Origin: Mesolinea sp040772305
Lineage (GTDB): Bacteria > Chloroflexota > Anaerolineae > Anaerolineales > Anaerolineaceae
DNA: 64,000 bases
Assembly: GCA_040772305.1 (NCBI GenBank)
Contig: JAXGYK010000002.1
Coordinates: 62,001 to 126,000 of the forward strand
Direction: 5' to 3'
The notes under the pieces were generated by a model, which was given only the letters and a program-made list of their open reading frames with translations, was not told the DNA's origin and ran no database searches. Below, piece by piece: positions 1 through 8,114 of this stretch; position 1 is the first letter of the stretch, and each line of letters begins with the position of its first letter. The position numbers were made by a program, and so were the translations under genes.

Positions 1-163
1 CATATAAACCAAAAACCGCGATGGGATGCCCAATCACCGTCAGGGACAGCAGGATCATCGCCAGGCATACCAGCACTCCGTTTGCCCAGTCGGACCACCA
101 AAGCCGAAAGGCTGCTCCAAGGCTTCCAAAAGCAGCTCGGATGCCCAGTTTACTTGTTTCCAT
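1..163 (-). CDS. N-terminal part of a membrane protein (runs off window)
   Basis: This is an open minus-strand frame from an ATG at 163 to the window edge, 54 codons long. The residues read METSKLGIRAAFGSLGAAF, then an RLWWSDW motif, then a hydrophobic stretch (about residues 30-53) that looks like a first transmembrane helix. The short basic/aromatic N-terminus before a helix resembles multi-spanning YesL/DUF624-like integral membrane proteins, but this is only a resemblance. It is divergent from the hydrolase gene that starts at 219. A plus-strand frame over the same bases is a compositional shadow. Confidence 0.55.
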   Translation of the reverse strand, partial: METSKLGIRAAFGSLGAAFRLWWSDWANGVLVCLAMILLSLTVIGHPIAVFGLY

Positions 164-180
164 TCCGGCATGATTATAAT
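154..180 (+). promoter_or_regulatory. Possible promoter of the isochorismatase-like gene
   Basis: A perfect TATAAT lies at 175-180. A TTGTTT hexamer lies at 154-159, giving a 15-bp spacer that is shorter than optimal. The start codon at 219 follows after a GAGG ribosome-binding site near 207. The location between divergent genes fits a promoter, but the -35 is weak. Confidence 0.35.
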
Positions 181-218
181 GGAGAGCAAGAGAACCATTC
201 GTTTGAAAGAGGATAATA

Positions 219-758
219 ATGCTTCAATTCCAGGATACGCAGGTACTTTTCATTGATGTTCAGGGCAATCTTGCCCGCGTAGTAGCCGAGTCTGAACTGC
301 GAATCCAAGCTATTTGCCGTCTGGCATCCGCAAGTCTGGCACTGAAGCTTCCTGTTCTTCTCACCACGCAAGTACCTAAAAAAATCGGCAGCACCATTCC
401 TGAATTGCGAGCTGTTTTGACAGATCACTTTGAGTATCCACGGACCAGCTTTAGCGTGATGCAAGACCCTGCTTGCGCGCAGGCTATTGCAAGCAGGAGG
501 CGTAAACAGGTGCTTCTGGCTGGTTTTGAAGCCCATATTTGCCTGTATCAAACGGCAATCGATCTTTTGGAAGAAGGCTACGAGCCGTGGTTAATCACAG
601 ACTGTATATCTTCGCGGGATTTGGCGAATAAGAAAGTAGCAATAAGCGAAGCCCGTGCACAGGGTGTTCATTTGTCCAGCTCTGAACAGGCCTTGTTCAG
701 CCTCTTGCGGGATGCCCGCCACCCGGCTTTTAAAACAATAAGCAAATTGATACGTTAG
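219..758 (+). CDS. Isochorismatase-family cysteine hydrolase (YcaC-like)
   Basis: The 179-residue protein has the alpha/beta fold pattern of the isochorismatase-like cysteine hydrolases. The catalytic aspartate is seen in LFIDVQ (Asp13) and the catalytic cysteine in GFEAHICLYQT (Cys108). The TTQVPKK segment near residue 50 matches the YcaC-type subgroup. The lysine of the usual Asp-Lys-Cys triad is not placed with confidence, because the PRTSFSVM segment carries Arg where Lys is common. The protein is cytoplasmic and probably hydrolyses a small amide or related compound; the substrate cannot be inferred. The ATG at 219 has an AGAGGA ribosome-binding site. The next gene starts 88 bp downstream and appears to be a separate unit. 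Confidence 0.85.
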   Translation: MLQFQDTQVLFIDVQGNLARVVAESELRIQAICRLASASLALKLPVLLTTQVPKKIGSTIPELRAVLTDHFEYPRTSFSVMQDPACAQAIASRRRKQVLLAGFEAHICLYQTAIDLLEEGYEPWLITDCISSRDLANKKVAISEARAQGVHLSSSEQALFSLLRDARHPAFKTISKLIR

Positions 759-845
759 CGTTACTTATCTCTTAAATAAACATTTTTTTATTTCTTAGTT
801 CAATTATTGAAGCTATGATTTCTGCTTGCAGGAGGAATTGAACCC

Positions 846-2231
846 ATGAAAAATAATGATCAAGATAAAACGAAAAAAAGATTCCCACGCTGGATTTGGG
901 TCATCTTGGTACTGCTGGTATTGGCAGCTGGCATATTTATTATCTTTCGCTTTCAAGCCAAGGCAGCTCAAGCCCGAACACTTGCGAATCTAATTACTCA
1001 GCCACTCGAGAGACAGAGTCTTTCGGTTTCCATTAATGGCACAGGTACAGTTTTACCCCATCAATCCGCAGAGTTGCTTTGGCAAAGTTCAGGCCGTGCA
1101 GGTATGGTAAATGACAAGATCGGCCAGCTTGTCGAAAGCGATGAAGTATTGGCTTTTCTTGACGAGGATGAGCTGCCTGCCAATATTCTCCAGGCGCGTT
1201 TGGACCTCATCAATATTCGGGCTGCCCTGAAAGATCTGGAGGACAGTACCAATCGAAAGCGCGAGAAACTCCAAGCAGAACTCAGCACGGCAAAAGCTTC
1301 CCTGCCTGATCTGGAAGAACAGATCCGGGTTTTTGAGGCACGCGTATGCAGGGAATGGACTTTAAAAAATCTAAAGCAGGAATATGCTGATGCTCAGAAA
1401 AAATATGCAAACAATCCTGACGCTTACCGTCTTGCCATCTTGAATCAAGCCCGCCAAAACCTTGATTTTTGTGATCCGGATCTGATTGCTCAGAAGCTAG
1501 ACCAATTGCGGGCACAATTAGCTGCTCAGGAAGGCAATATTACCAGCCTGGAAGCCGAGATAAAAAAGATTGAGCATGGACCTGATCCCGAGGAGTTGGA
1601 AAAACTCTTACTACAGCAAAGTTTGCTGGAAAAAACTCTGGCAACTCAGCAAATTACAGCACCCTTTGCAGGCACCATTACTGCTGTTTTCACCCAAGAA
1701 GGGGATCTGGTAAATGTTGGCATGCCGGCATTACAGCTGGATGATTTGAGCCAACTCTATGTAAGTGTGCCCATCTCCGAAGTTGATATTCCCCAGGTAG
1801 CTCCTGGACAAAAAGCAATCATGATCTTTGATGCATATTACGATCAAAGTTTCACTGGTGAAGTAATCTCTGTGGAGCGTGCACCGCGTGCGCAGGCTAC
1901 AGGAGTTAGTTATATGGTGCGTATCGCACTGGATAAAACTGAATTGCCCGTCAATCCTGGTATGACGGCTGGCGTTACCATCGTTGTAAGCGAAAAAAAG
2001 GGAGTATTGGCTGTCCCTGCCGAGGCTGTCGTTAACCGAGAGGGCAATACCTATGTGTATGTGCAGCGTAATGGAAAACTGGAGGCAATTGAAGTGCAGT
2101 TAGGTGAATACTCTGACCGCAACGTTGAAGTGCAAGGAGAAACGCTGGCCGAAGGAGATCTCATCGTACTCAATCCCCCTGTGGACATCTTCCTGTTGAT
2201 AAGTAGTGGAGGGATGGATTTTGAACACTAA
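846..2231 (+). CDS. HlyD/MacA-type membrane fusion (adaptor) protein of an ABC exporter
   Basis: This 461-residue protein has a single N-terminal membrane anchor (about residues 16-35) after a basic segment. A split lipoyl/biotinyl-like domain follows: first half around 83-110 (GQLVESDEVLAFLDEDEL), second half around 277-300 (ITAPFAGTITAVFTQEGDLV). Between them lies a long Glu/Lys/Gln-rich coiled-coil hairpin (about 112-262). Beta-barrel and membrane-proximal domains complete the MacA-like order. GGAGG lies just upstream of the ATG. The next two genes, an ATPase and a MacB-like permease, overlap it in an operon, so the three should form one exporter. The substrate is unknown. In a monoderm host the adaptor would act outside the cytoplasmic membrane without a TolC channel. 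The hairpin contains one Cys pair (CREW, FCDP). Confidence 0.9.
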   Translation: MKNNDQDKTKKRFPRWIWVILVLLVLAAGIFIIFRFQAKAAQARTLANLITQPLERQSLSVSINGTGTVLPHQSAELLWQSSGRAGMVNDKIGQLVESDEVLAFLDEDELPANILQARLDLINIRAALKDLEDSTNRKREKLQAELSTAKASLPDLEEQIRVFEARVCREWTLKNLKQEYADAQKKYANNPDAYRLAILNQARQNLDFCDPDLIAQKLDQLRAQLAAQEGNITSLEAEIKKIEHGPDPEELEKLLLQQSLLEKTLATQQITAPFAGTITAVFTQEGDLVNVGMPALQLDDLSQLYVSVPISEVDIPQVAPGQKAIMIFDAYYDQSFTGEVISVERAPRAQATGVSYMVRIALDKTELPVNPGMTAGVTIVVSEKKGVLAVPAEAVVNREGNTYVYVQRNGKLEAIEVQLGEYSDRNVEVQGETLAEGDLIVLNPPVDIFLLISSGGMDFEH

Positions 2232-2925
2232 ACCGTTCCCATTGCCCGTTATCCATGCAATAAACCTAAGTAAGGTCTACCGTATGGGCGAAATTGATGT
2301 ACATGCACTTCGGGGTGTTTCGCTTGACGTAACCCAAGGTGAAAGCCTTGCAATCATGGGCCCGAGTGGCTCTGGCAAAAGCACCCTAATGAACATGATT
2401 GGATGTCTCGATTCACCTTCGGGTGGCCAGTACTTCCTTGATGGTCAGTTGGTATCCAACCTGCGTGATGATGAACTGGCAGTTGTGCGCAATAAAAAAA
2501 TCGGTTTTGTATTCCAAAAATACAATTTATTACCCAGGGCAACTGCTCTTGATAATGTAGCTTTGCCATTGCGGTATAGCTCGAATCGATCTGATATTAA
2601 AGCCCGCTCTGTCCGAGCTCTCGAGGCAGTAGGCCTTGCAGATCGCATGACACATCGCCCTAACGAGCTTTCCGGTGGTCAGCAACAGCGTGTGGCAATT
2701 GCCCGGGCGCTGGTGAATGAGCCGGCAATCATCCTTGCTGATGAGCCTACAGGCAATCTGGACACCCAAAGCGGGGCAGAAATTATGCGGTTGCTTTTAA
2801 GCCTCAACCGTGAGCAGGGCACGACTCTGGTGATTGTTACGCACGATCCGGATATTGCCATGCAAACTGGCCGTATCGTTCGTCTTTTGGATGGACAGGT
2901 TTTACAGGAGGCGATTGCAGAATGA
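2221..2925 (+). CDS. MacB/LolD-type ABC transporter ATP-binding protein
   Basis: The ATPase has Walker A GPSGSGKST, the Q-loop region VFQKYN, the signature LSGGQQQ, Walker B IILADEP and the switch histidine in VIVTHDP. It is about 234 residues, normal for the LolD/MacB-type class that energises FtsX-fold permeases. An upstream in-frame GTG (2206) exists. I prefer the TTG at 2221 because GGAGG at 2208-2212 is spaced 8 nt from it. The gene overlaps the end of the adaptor gene by 11 nt, and its stop overlaps the next start (ATGA), which indicates translational coupling. Confidence 0.93.
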   Translation: MNTKPFPLPVIHAINLSKVYRMGEIDVHALRGVSLDVTQGESLAIMGPSGSGKSTLMNMIGCLDSPSGGQYFLDGQLVSNLRDDELAVVRNKKIGFVFQKYNLLPRATALDNVALPLRYSSNRSDIKARSVRALEAVGLADRMTHRPNELSGGQQQRVAIARALVNEPAIILADEPTGNLDTQSGAEIMRLLLSLNREQGTTLVIVTHDPDIAMQTGRIVRLLDGQVLQEAIAE

Positions 2926-4154
2926 ATCTCATCGAGTCAATCAAGGAAGCAGTTGGAAGTATCGCTGCAAATAAAACCAGGGCTTTTCTAACCGTGTTGG
3001 GTATTATGATCGGTGTGGGGGCAGTTATTGCCATGCTGGCTATTGGTCAGGGCGCTCAGTCCAGCATTACAGGCCAAATCGAATCGGTTGGCACAAATAT
3101 GATGATCATCATGCGAGGGAATACTGCCGCTGAAGTAAAAAACCCTCGGCCGCTTACCCTCAGCGATGCAAAAGCACTGGCAAACCCTTTGCGCGCACCC
3201 AGCATCAGTAATGTGGCCCCCCTAATCTTGGGACAGACCGAGGCTGCATCCGGGCTTGAAACGCTGGATGTTACCGTTTTTGGCGTAACTTCTGGTTATG
3301 ATCAGGTGATCAATTTGCCTTTACAGGAAGGCAGTTTTATTACTGCATCGGACTGCGACTCGCGTGCTTCTGTTGCAGTAATTGGCCCTGAGGCCGCTGA
3401 ACGCCTCCTGGGAAAAAGCACGGGCGTGGTTGGGCAAACCATACGTTTAAACGGGTACCCGTTCCGGGTTATCGGTGTTGCTGCAGCCAAAGGAGGCAGC
3501 CAGTTCGATAGCCCCGACTTGAATTTTTACGTACCCCTAACAACTATGCAGTTGCGCATTAACCAAAACATGGACGCTGGCAATGTTTCGTTTATCTATG
3601 TAAAAACGCGGGATGCCGAAAGCAGTGCTGCCGCTACACGAGAAGCCACAACTATTCTGCGCGAGACCCATCGCCTAAGTGCACGTCAGCCAAACGATTT
3701 CACAGTTACCAAGCAAGAAGATCTGCTTTCGATGGCTAATTCAATAACCAGCGTTTTTACTATCTTTCTAAGCGGTATTGCTGCAATTTCGCTTTTGGTA
3801 GGTGGAATCGGGATCATGAACATCATGCTTGTCTCGGTAACCGAGCGTACCCGCGAAATTGGTCTGCGTAAGGCCATGGGCGCACGCAGCTGGGACATCA
3901 TGCTCCAGTTTCTCACCGAATCGGTATTGCTTTCCCTTCTGGGAGGACTCATCGGAATTTGCTTGGGTTGGCTGTTGGGCAAGCTGGTAGGGTTTATTGC
4001 AGCACAAAGCGGAACCGTCTTAACACCTGTAGTGAGTCTGGGGTCTGTTCTTCTGGCAACGCTATTTTCAATGGTTGTAGGCGTCTTTTTTGGCTGGTAT
4101 CCGGCCAGCCGCGCTGCCCGGCTTGAACCTGTTGAGGCATTGCGTTACGAATAG
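2922..4154 (+). CDS. MacB-like ABC transporter permease (FtsX family)
   Basis: This 410-residue permease has one N-terminal transmembrane helix (about residues 20-40, TRAFLTVLGIMIGVGAVIAM). A large extracytoplasmic MacB_PCD-type domain (about 45-270) follows. Three C-terminal helices form the FtsX core; the TERTREIGLRKAMGAR coupling segment is characteristic. It starts on an ATG that overlaps the stop of the ATPase gene, so adaptor, ATPase and permease are produced together. The likely role is extrusion of a peptide, lipid or antibiotic; substrate assignment is not possible from sequence. A bidirectional terminator follows at 4246-4278. Confidence 0.93.
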   Translation: MNLIESIKEAVGSIAANKTRAFLTVLGIMIGVGAVIAMLAIGQGAQSSITGQIESVGTNMMIIMRGNTAAEVKNPRPLTLSDAKALANPLRAPSISNVAPLILGQTEAASGLETLDVTVFGVTSGYDQVINLPLQEGSFITASDCDSRASVAVIGPEAAERLLGKSTGVVGQTIRLNGYPFRVIGVAAAKGGSQFDSPDLNFYVPLTTMQLRINQNMDAGNVSFIYVKTRDAESSAAATREATTILRETHRLSARQPNDFTVTKQEDLLSMANSITSVFTIFLSGIAAISLLVGGIGIMNIMLVSVTERTREIGLRKAMGARSWDIMLQFLTESVLLSLLGGLIGICLGWLLGKLVGFIAAQSGTVLTPVVSLGSVLLATLFSMVVGVFFGWYPASRAARLEPVEALRYE

Positions 4155-4172
4155 ATAAGCACTGTTTTCGAA

Positions 4173-4210
4173 GGTTCTGCTTAAGGTGCCAGGCCTTTTT
4201 AAGCAGAACC
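4173..4210 (+). other. 12-bp perfect inverted repeat after the exporter operon
   Basis: GGTTCTGCTTAA (4173-4184) is repeated as its reverse complement at 4199-4210, with a 14-base loop that ends in a T run. It lies in the 3' untranslated region of the exporter operon, 19 bp after the stop codon. It has no T-tract after the second arm, so it is more likely an mRNA stabilising hairpin or mobile-element scar than the terminator itself. Confidence 0.5.
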
Positions 4211-4245
4211 AAGCACCAAGGCAGTTTTCATCTGCTAGGACATAA

Positions 4246-4278
4246 AAAAAGGACTGGCTAAATCAACCAGTCCTTTTT
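4246..4278. terminator. Bidirectional rho-independent terminator between exporter operon and HtrA gene
   Basis: AAAAAGGACTGG (4246-4257) pairs perfectly with CCAGTCCTTTTT (4267-4278) across a 9-base loop. An A run precedes the stem and a T run ends it, so it can terminate transcription from both convergent genes. Confidence 0.9.
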
Positions 4279-4296
4279 GTTTCTGCTGCAGTTTGC

Positions 4297-5574
4297 TTAT
4301 GGCCGCCGGCCAAGCGTAACAGGAATGTCTACTTGTTCTCCGTTACGAATTACCGTAAGGGTTACTGTTTCTCCCGGGTAATTATTCAGTGTGATATGGG
4401 TAACCAGGTCATTAAAGATCACTACGGCTTCTCCATCTATCGCCACGATTAAATCGCCGCCGCTGCCAATATTTCCGTTTTGGTCTGTGCGCGCACCATG
4501 TAAACCAGCTCTGTCACCGGGGCCGCCATTTACTACATTGCTCACATATGCACCAGTGCATTGCGGAAGCTCCAGCTTATCGCAGGTTTCTAAGGTCATA
4601 TAATCATCCGAAAGGGCTGCAATACCCAGGTAAGGATAATCGTAGGTGCCGTATTCAATCAGGCTGGGAACCACCCTGCGTACAATATTCGAGGAGATCG
4701 CGTATCCTATGCCGATGTTTCCAGAGCTGCTCCCTAAAATGTTTTGCCCGGTCGCGATTGCCCTGTTTACCCCAATAACTTCTCCCGCCAGGTTCAGGAG
4801 CGGTCCGCCAGAATTGCCGGGATTGATTGCGGCATCGGTTTGGATTAAATCGGGGGCAGTAAAGGTGCCGCCACTATCCGACTGACGCAAGGATTCCAAT
4901 GTACGTCCTCTGGCCGAGATAATTCCAATGGTCATTGTTCCGCTTAAGCCGAAGGGGTTGCCAATAGCAACTACCTGCATGCCTACTGGTGCCTGGCTGG
5001 AATCGCCCAGCGGGAGAGGCACAAGGTAAGCCTCTTCCACGTCTACTTTTACAACTGCCAGGTCCGAATCTGGGTCCCGGCCAATGGTATGCCCTTCAAC
5101 TTTTAAGCCAGAGGGAAAGTGTACTTCTATATAATTTGCGTCACAGGCTATATGACAATTTGTGACAATATGACCTTTTTTATCGATCACAAAGCCAGTG
5201 CCTTGGCCGCTTTCCCCTGTTTGAGTAGAAAATTTTAAAGAAACTACACCAGGATTCACATTTGCATACAGTTGCTCAAGGGTGGTTTGGAGCAGGCCAG
5301 TTTCCGGAAGCACTGGGTTTAGCTGGGCAGGCGGCAGGGGAGTGGGAATCTTGGCAGGTATCTGATAGGGGCGGGTGTCCTGCGTTGGCGGGTTGCCTTC
5401 CCATTCTTGCTGGTTTTCTTCCGGAGCCCTTGGCTCCAATGTTGCCTGGAGTTGCGGCACCAGGGTCTCCAGGGTTTCCAAAGTTTCCAAAGGCAGGCGA
5501 AAGAATCCGCATGCCACGGTTAGCATGGCCATTATTGCCAGTATCGCGAAAATTCTGATCTTCTTATTTTGCAT
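4297..5574 (-). CDS. HtrA/DegP-like trypsin-type serine protease with PDZ domain, lipoprotein
   Basis: The 425-residue protein begins with a signal sequence and lipobox (LTVAC, Cys22). A repetitive LETLETLETL and Pro-rich linker (to about residue 95) follows. The protease domain has a His141/Asp171/Ser255 triad: the histidine is in TNCHI, the aspartate in DSDLAVV, the serine in GNSGGPL. A C-terminal PDZ domain (about 315-425) ends in TLGRRP. It should act at the outer face of the membrane in protein quality control. An odd feature is that the catalytic histidine is flanked by Cys140 and Cys144 (usual motif TNNHV or TNAHV). The gene ends at the bidirectional terminator and is transcribed alone. 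Confidence 0.93.
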   Translation of the reverse strand: MQNKKIRIFAILAIMAMLTVACGFFRLPLETLETLETLVPQLQATLEPRAPEENQQEWEGNPPTQDTRPYQIPAKIPTPLPPAQLNPVLPETGLLQTTLEQLYANVNPGVVSLKFSTQTGESGQGTGFVIDKKGHIVTNCHIACDANYIEVHFPSGLKVEGHTIGRDPDSDLAVVKVDVEEAYLVPLPLGDSSQAPVGMQVVAIGNPFGLSGTMTIGIISARGRTLESLRQSDSGGTFTAPDLIQTDAAINPGNSGGPLLNLAGEVIGVNRAIATGQNILGSSSGNIGIGYAISSNIVRRVVPSLIEYGTYDYPYLGIAALSDDYMTLETCDKLELPQCTGAYVSNVVNGGPGDRAGLHGARTDQNGNIGSGGDLIVAIDGEAVVIFNDLVTHITLNNYPGETVTLTVIRNGEQVDIPVTLGRRP

Positions 5575-5855
5575 TTTGTCCTCCGATCATTCGTTCATTG
5601 ATGATCGGTATTATTTTAATCCTTTCAGCCGGAACGTGTTCATGATATGTAAAGCGCTGGTTTTTCATCTAAAACCTTGCTGGTTTTCAGTCCAGAAGTA
5701 TCACTATGTACGCCGCAGGAGTGAAAGGATGCCTCGCTAATGTAGGTGGCAGGCGAATAGGAAACCATGCTGTGCTTTTATTTGGCGGCTTGCATGAAAA
5801 CCTTTTAGCCGTCAACGAGGAGCTTAAGCGTTAGATCGCTTTACAGTCGAAATAC
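5575..5855. other. Intergenic region upstream of HtrA gene
   Basis: No convincing gene is visible. The part next to 5574 must contain the HtrA promoter; GGAGG is seen directly upstream of its ATG (5579-5584 region). The rest is probably remnant DNA bordering the IS fragment. Confidence 0.5.
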
Positions 5856-6048
5856 TATTCTTTCTCTCAATTGTCTGAACCGCCCAATTTCTCGCTCGCT
5901 GATCCCAGTTCGTCTTGATACTTCAGCTATAGTTTGTCCCCCTTCTATCAGCCCCAGGGCTCTATCCTTCTCTTCTGTACTGAATTTGGTCATAAAAAAC
6001 TGCACCTCTGATCTTGGATTTATTGTCCAAGTTTCGGGGTGCAGTTCA
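5856..6048 (-). mobile_element. Truncated IS150-type (IS3 family) element: left end plus start of orfA
   Basis: Reading the minus strand from 6048, the sequence starts with the left terminus TGAACTGCACCCCGAAAC. It continues almost base for base like the complete element at 9930-11349, through the orfA ribosome-binding site and about 45 codons of OrfA (MTKFSTEEKDRALGLIEGGQ, then the HTH segment TGISERE). Similarity stops near 5856, just after the codons for RQLRER, and the frame ends at a stop at 5841. No right end or orfB is present. It is a dead remnant lying between the HtrA gene and fhs, both on the minus strand. Confidence 0.85.
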
Positions 6049-6073
6049 TAAACCATACCTTTTCTTTACCAGA

Positions 6074-7996
6074 TTAACTAAGGCCTACTACTTTTCCTGT
6101 TTCGAAATCAATATCAATATCGTAGTATCCCGGCCGGGTGGGAAGCCCGGGCATTGTACTCATGGTGCCCAGCAATGGGTAGAGGAATCCGGCTCCGATG
6201 CTGGCGCTAACCTCGCGTATCGGCACCCTAAAGCCTCTGGGCCGGTTCTTTAAACTGGGGTCATGGCTGAGACTCAAATGGGTTTTAGCCATACAAATAG
6301 GCAGCCGGTCATAACCCAGGCGGGTGTATTCCTTAATGCGGGCTTCGGCCAGCTCGCTGTAATCCACGCCGTCTGCGCCGTACACTTTAGTGGCAATTGC
6401 TTCGATTTTTTCTTTGATGGTGCTTTCAAGAGGGTAGAGAAATTCGAAGTTCGAAGGCTGCTCGCAGGCGCGAACTACTGCCTTGGCAAGTTCTACAGCT
6501 CCGGCACCACCCTGGCTAAAGTGATCTGTAACTACGGCATCTACTACGCCCTCATGCTCCAAGGCAAGTTTGCGTAAAAGTTCTAATTCGGCATCAGTAT
6601 CTGTCGGGAAGCGGTTTAGCGCTACCACGACGGGAATACCAAACTGCCTGGCAATATCGATGTGCGCCAGAAGGTTATCGATACCTTTTTCCAAAAGCTC
6701 CAGATTCTCGTTGGTATATTCCGGAGCTAAAGGAGCGCCAGCGGTTACTTTCGGCCCACCGCCGTGCATCTTGAGGGCGCGGATTGTTGCTACCAGCACC
6801 ACAGCATTAGGCAAGTTGCCAGAATATCGGCACTTAATGTCAAAAAACTTTTCCATGCCCATGTCGGCACCGAAGCCGCTCTCGGTTACAACGTAATCTG
6901 CCAGTTTCAGCGCGATGCGGTCAGCGATAATCGATGAGTTCCCATGCGCAATATTGGCAAATGGCCCGGCATGTACAAAGACGGGTGTGCCTTCCAGAGT
7001 TTGCATCAAGGTCGGCTTAACGGTGTCTTTCATGAGGACGGTAAGTGCACCGGTAATGCCCAAATCGTCTACAGTTACTGGCTCTCCGGCTCGGTTCTGG
7101 CCAATTACTATTTTCGAAAAACGCTCGCGCAAGTCTTCCAGACTGGTGGCTAAAGCTAAAATAGCCATAATCTCAGATGCAACCGAGATGTAATAGTTGG
7201 TTTTTAGCTCAAAACCCTTCTCATCCGGACCTTGGCCAACGGTGATTCCCCTGAGCATCCGGTCATTAACGTCCACACAGCGACACCATGTTACAGTTTC
7301 TGGGTCGATATCAAGGCGGGCAAACTTGGCTTGCTGCTCAGGAGTGAGCGCATCAGGATCCTCGGTGTTGAAACCGAGCTTTTTCAATCGACCCATCATG
7401 CCGCGTGCAAAGTGGCGTTTTCCATGCTTATCTTTGGGGCAAAGACGGTTAAAGAGGGCTTGGTCGCTTTGCCTGCTTTCGTGGAAGATACGGGTGTCGA
7501 TGGCAGCTGCCAATAAGTTGTTCGCAGCTGTAATGGCATGGATGTCACCGGTGAGGTGCAGGTTAAAGTCCTCCATTGGGATTACCTGGCTGTAGCCGCC
7601 GCCGGCAGCACCGCCCTTAATGCCAAATGTAGGTCCCTGACTGGGTTGCCGAATGCAGGTGAACACCCGTTTTCCCAGGTGGGCACCCAATGCCTGGCAT
7701 AAACCAACAGTGGTGGTGGTTTTTCCCTCACCCAGTGGTGTAGGGGTTATTGCGGTTACGTCAATGTATTTGCCGTCAGGAACATCCTTGAGGCGTTCCA
7801 GCACATCCAGGCGAACTTTGGCTTTGTGCTCTCCGTAAAGCTCTAACTCTTCCGGCAAAATACCTGCTTCAGCTGCTACCTGGCTAATAGGTTTAAGAAC
7901 CGCTTCCTGAGCGATCTCAATATCGGCGGGAACTGGGCTTCGAGGATGCAATGGTGTGGCGACGAAGGGTGTAGCATTAGTAAGCTTGGACGTCAT
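6074..7996 (-). CDS. fhs: Formate--tetrahydrofolate ligase
   Basis: The 640-residue enzyme makes 10-formyl-tetrahydrofolate from formate, ATP and tetrahydrofolate. It is the entry to the methyl branch of the Wood-Ljungdahl route and to one-carbon metabolism. The nucleotide loop TPLGEGKTT is at residues 86-94. Other family hallmarks are visible: FGIKGGAAGGGYSQVIPMED, FVHAGPFANIAHGNSS, and GFGADMGMEKFFDIKCR. The length exceeds the usual 555-560 because of an N-terminal extension of about 40 residues and an internal insertion near residue 200. A good AAGGAG ribosome-binding site precedes the ATG, and a TATAAT-like box lies about 25 bp further upstream. It is monocistronic; the IS remnant lies immediately downstream. 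Confidence 0.97.
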   Translation of the reverse strand: MTSKLTNATPFVATPLHPRSPVPADIEIAQEAVLKPISQVAAEAGILPEELELYGEHKAKVRLDVLERLKDVPDGKYIDVTAITPTPLGEGKTTTTVGLCQALGAHLGKRVFTCIRQPSQGPTFGIKGGAAGGGYSQVIPMEDFNLHLTGDIHAITAANNLLAAAIDTRIFHESRQSDQALFNRLCPKDKHGKRHFARGMMGRLKKLGFNTEDPDALTPEQQAKFARLDIDPETVTWCRCVDVNDRMLRGITVGQGPDEKGFELKTNYYISVASEIMAILALATSLEDLRERFSKIVIGQNRAGEPVTVDDLGITGALTVLMKDTVKPTLMQTLEGTPVFVHAGPFANIAHGNSSIIADRIALKLADYVVTESGFGADMGMEKFFDIKCRYSGNLPNAVVLVATIRALKMHGGGPKVTAGAPLAPEYTNENLELLEKGIDNLLAHIDIARQFGIPVVVALNRFPTDTDAELELLRKLALEHEGVVDAVVTDHFSQGGAGAVELAKAVVRACEQPSNFEFLYPLESTIKEKIEAIATKVYGADGVDYSELAEARIKEYTRLGYDRLPICMAKTHLSLSHDPSLKNRPRGFRVPIREVSASIGAGFLYPLLGTMSTMPGLPTRPGYYDIDIDFETGKVVGLS

Positions 7997-8114
7997 ATTA
8001 TCTCCTTGAATTAAGATATTCTTATTATAGCTTGCAGCTCTTCCTTAAAGACGAAGTTATGCATGCTTATATTGATCAGCTATGGACACATTTCATTTTA
8101 ATGGACTTTTAGGT

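Noticed and set aside
4173..4210. Second terminator after the exporter operon
   Set aside because: The stem is perfect but has no T-tract after it; the stronger candidate is at 4246-4278.
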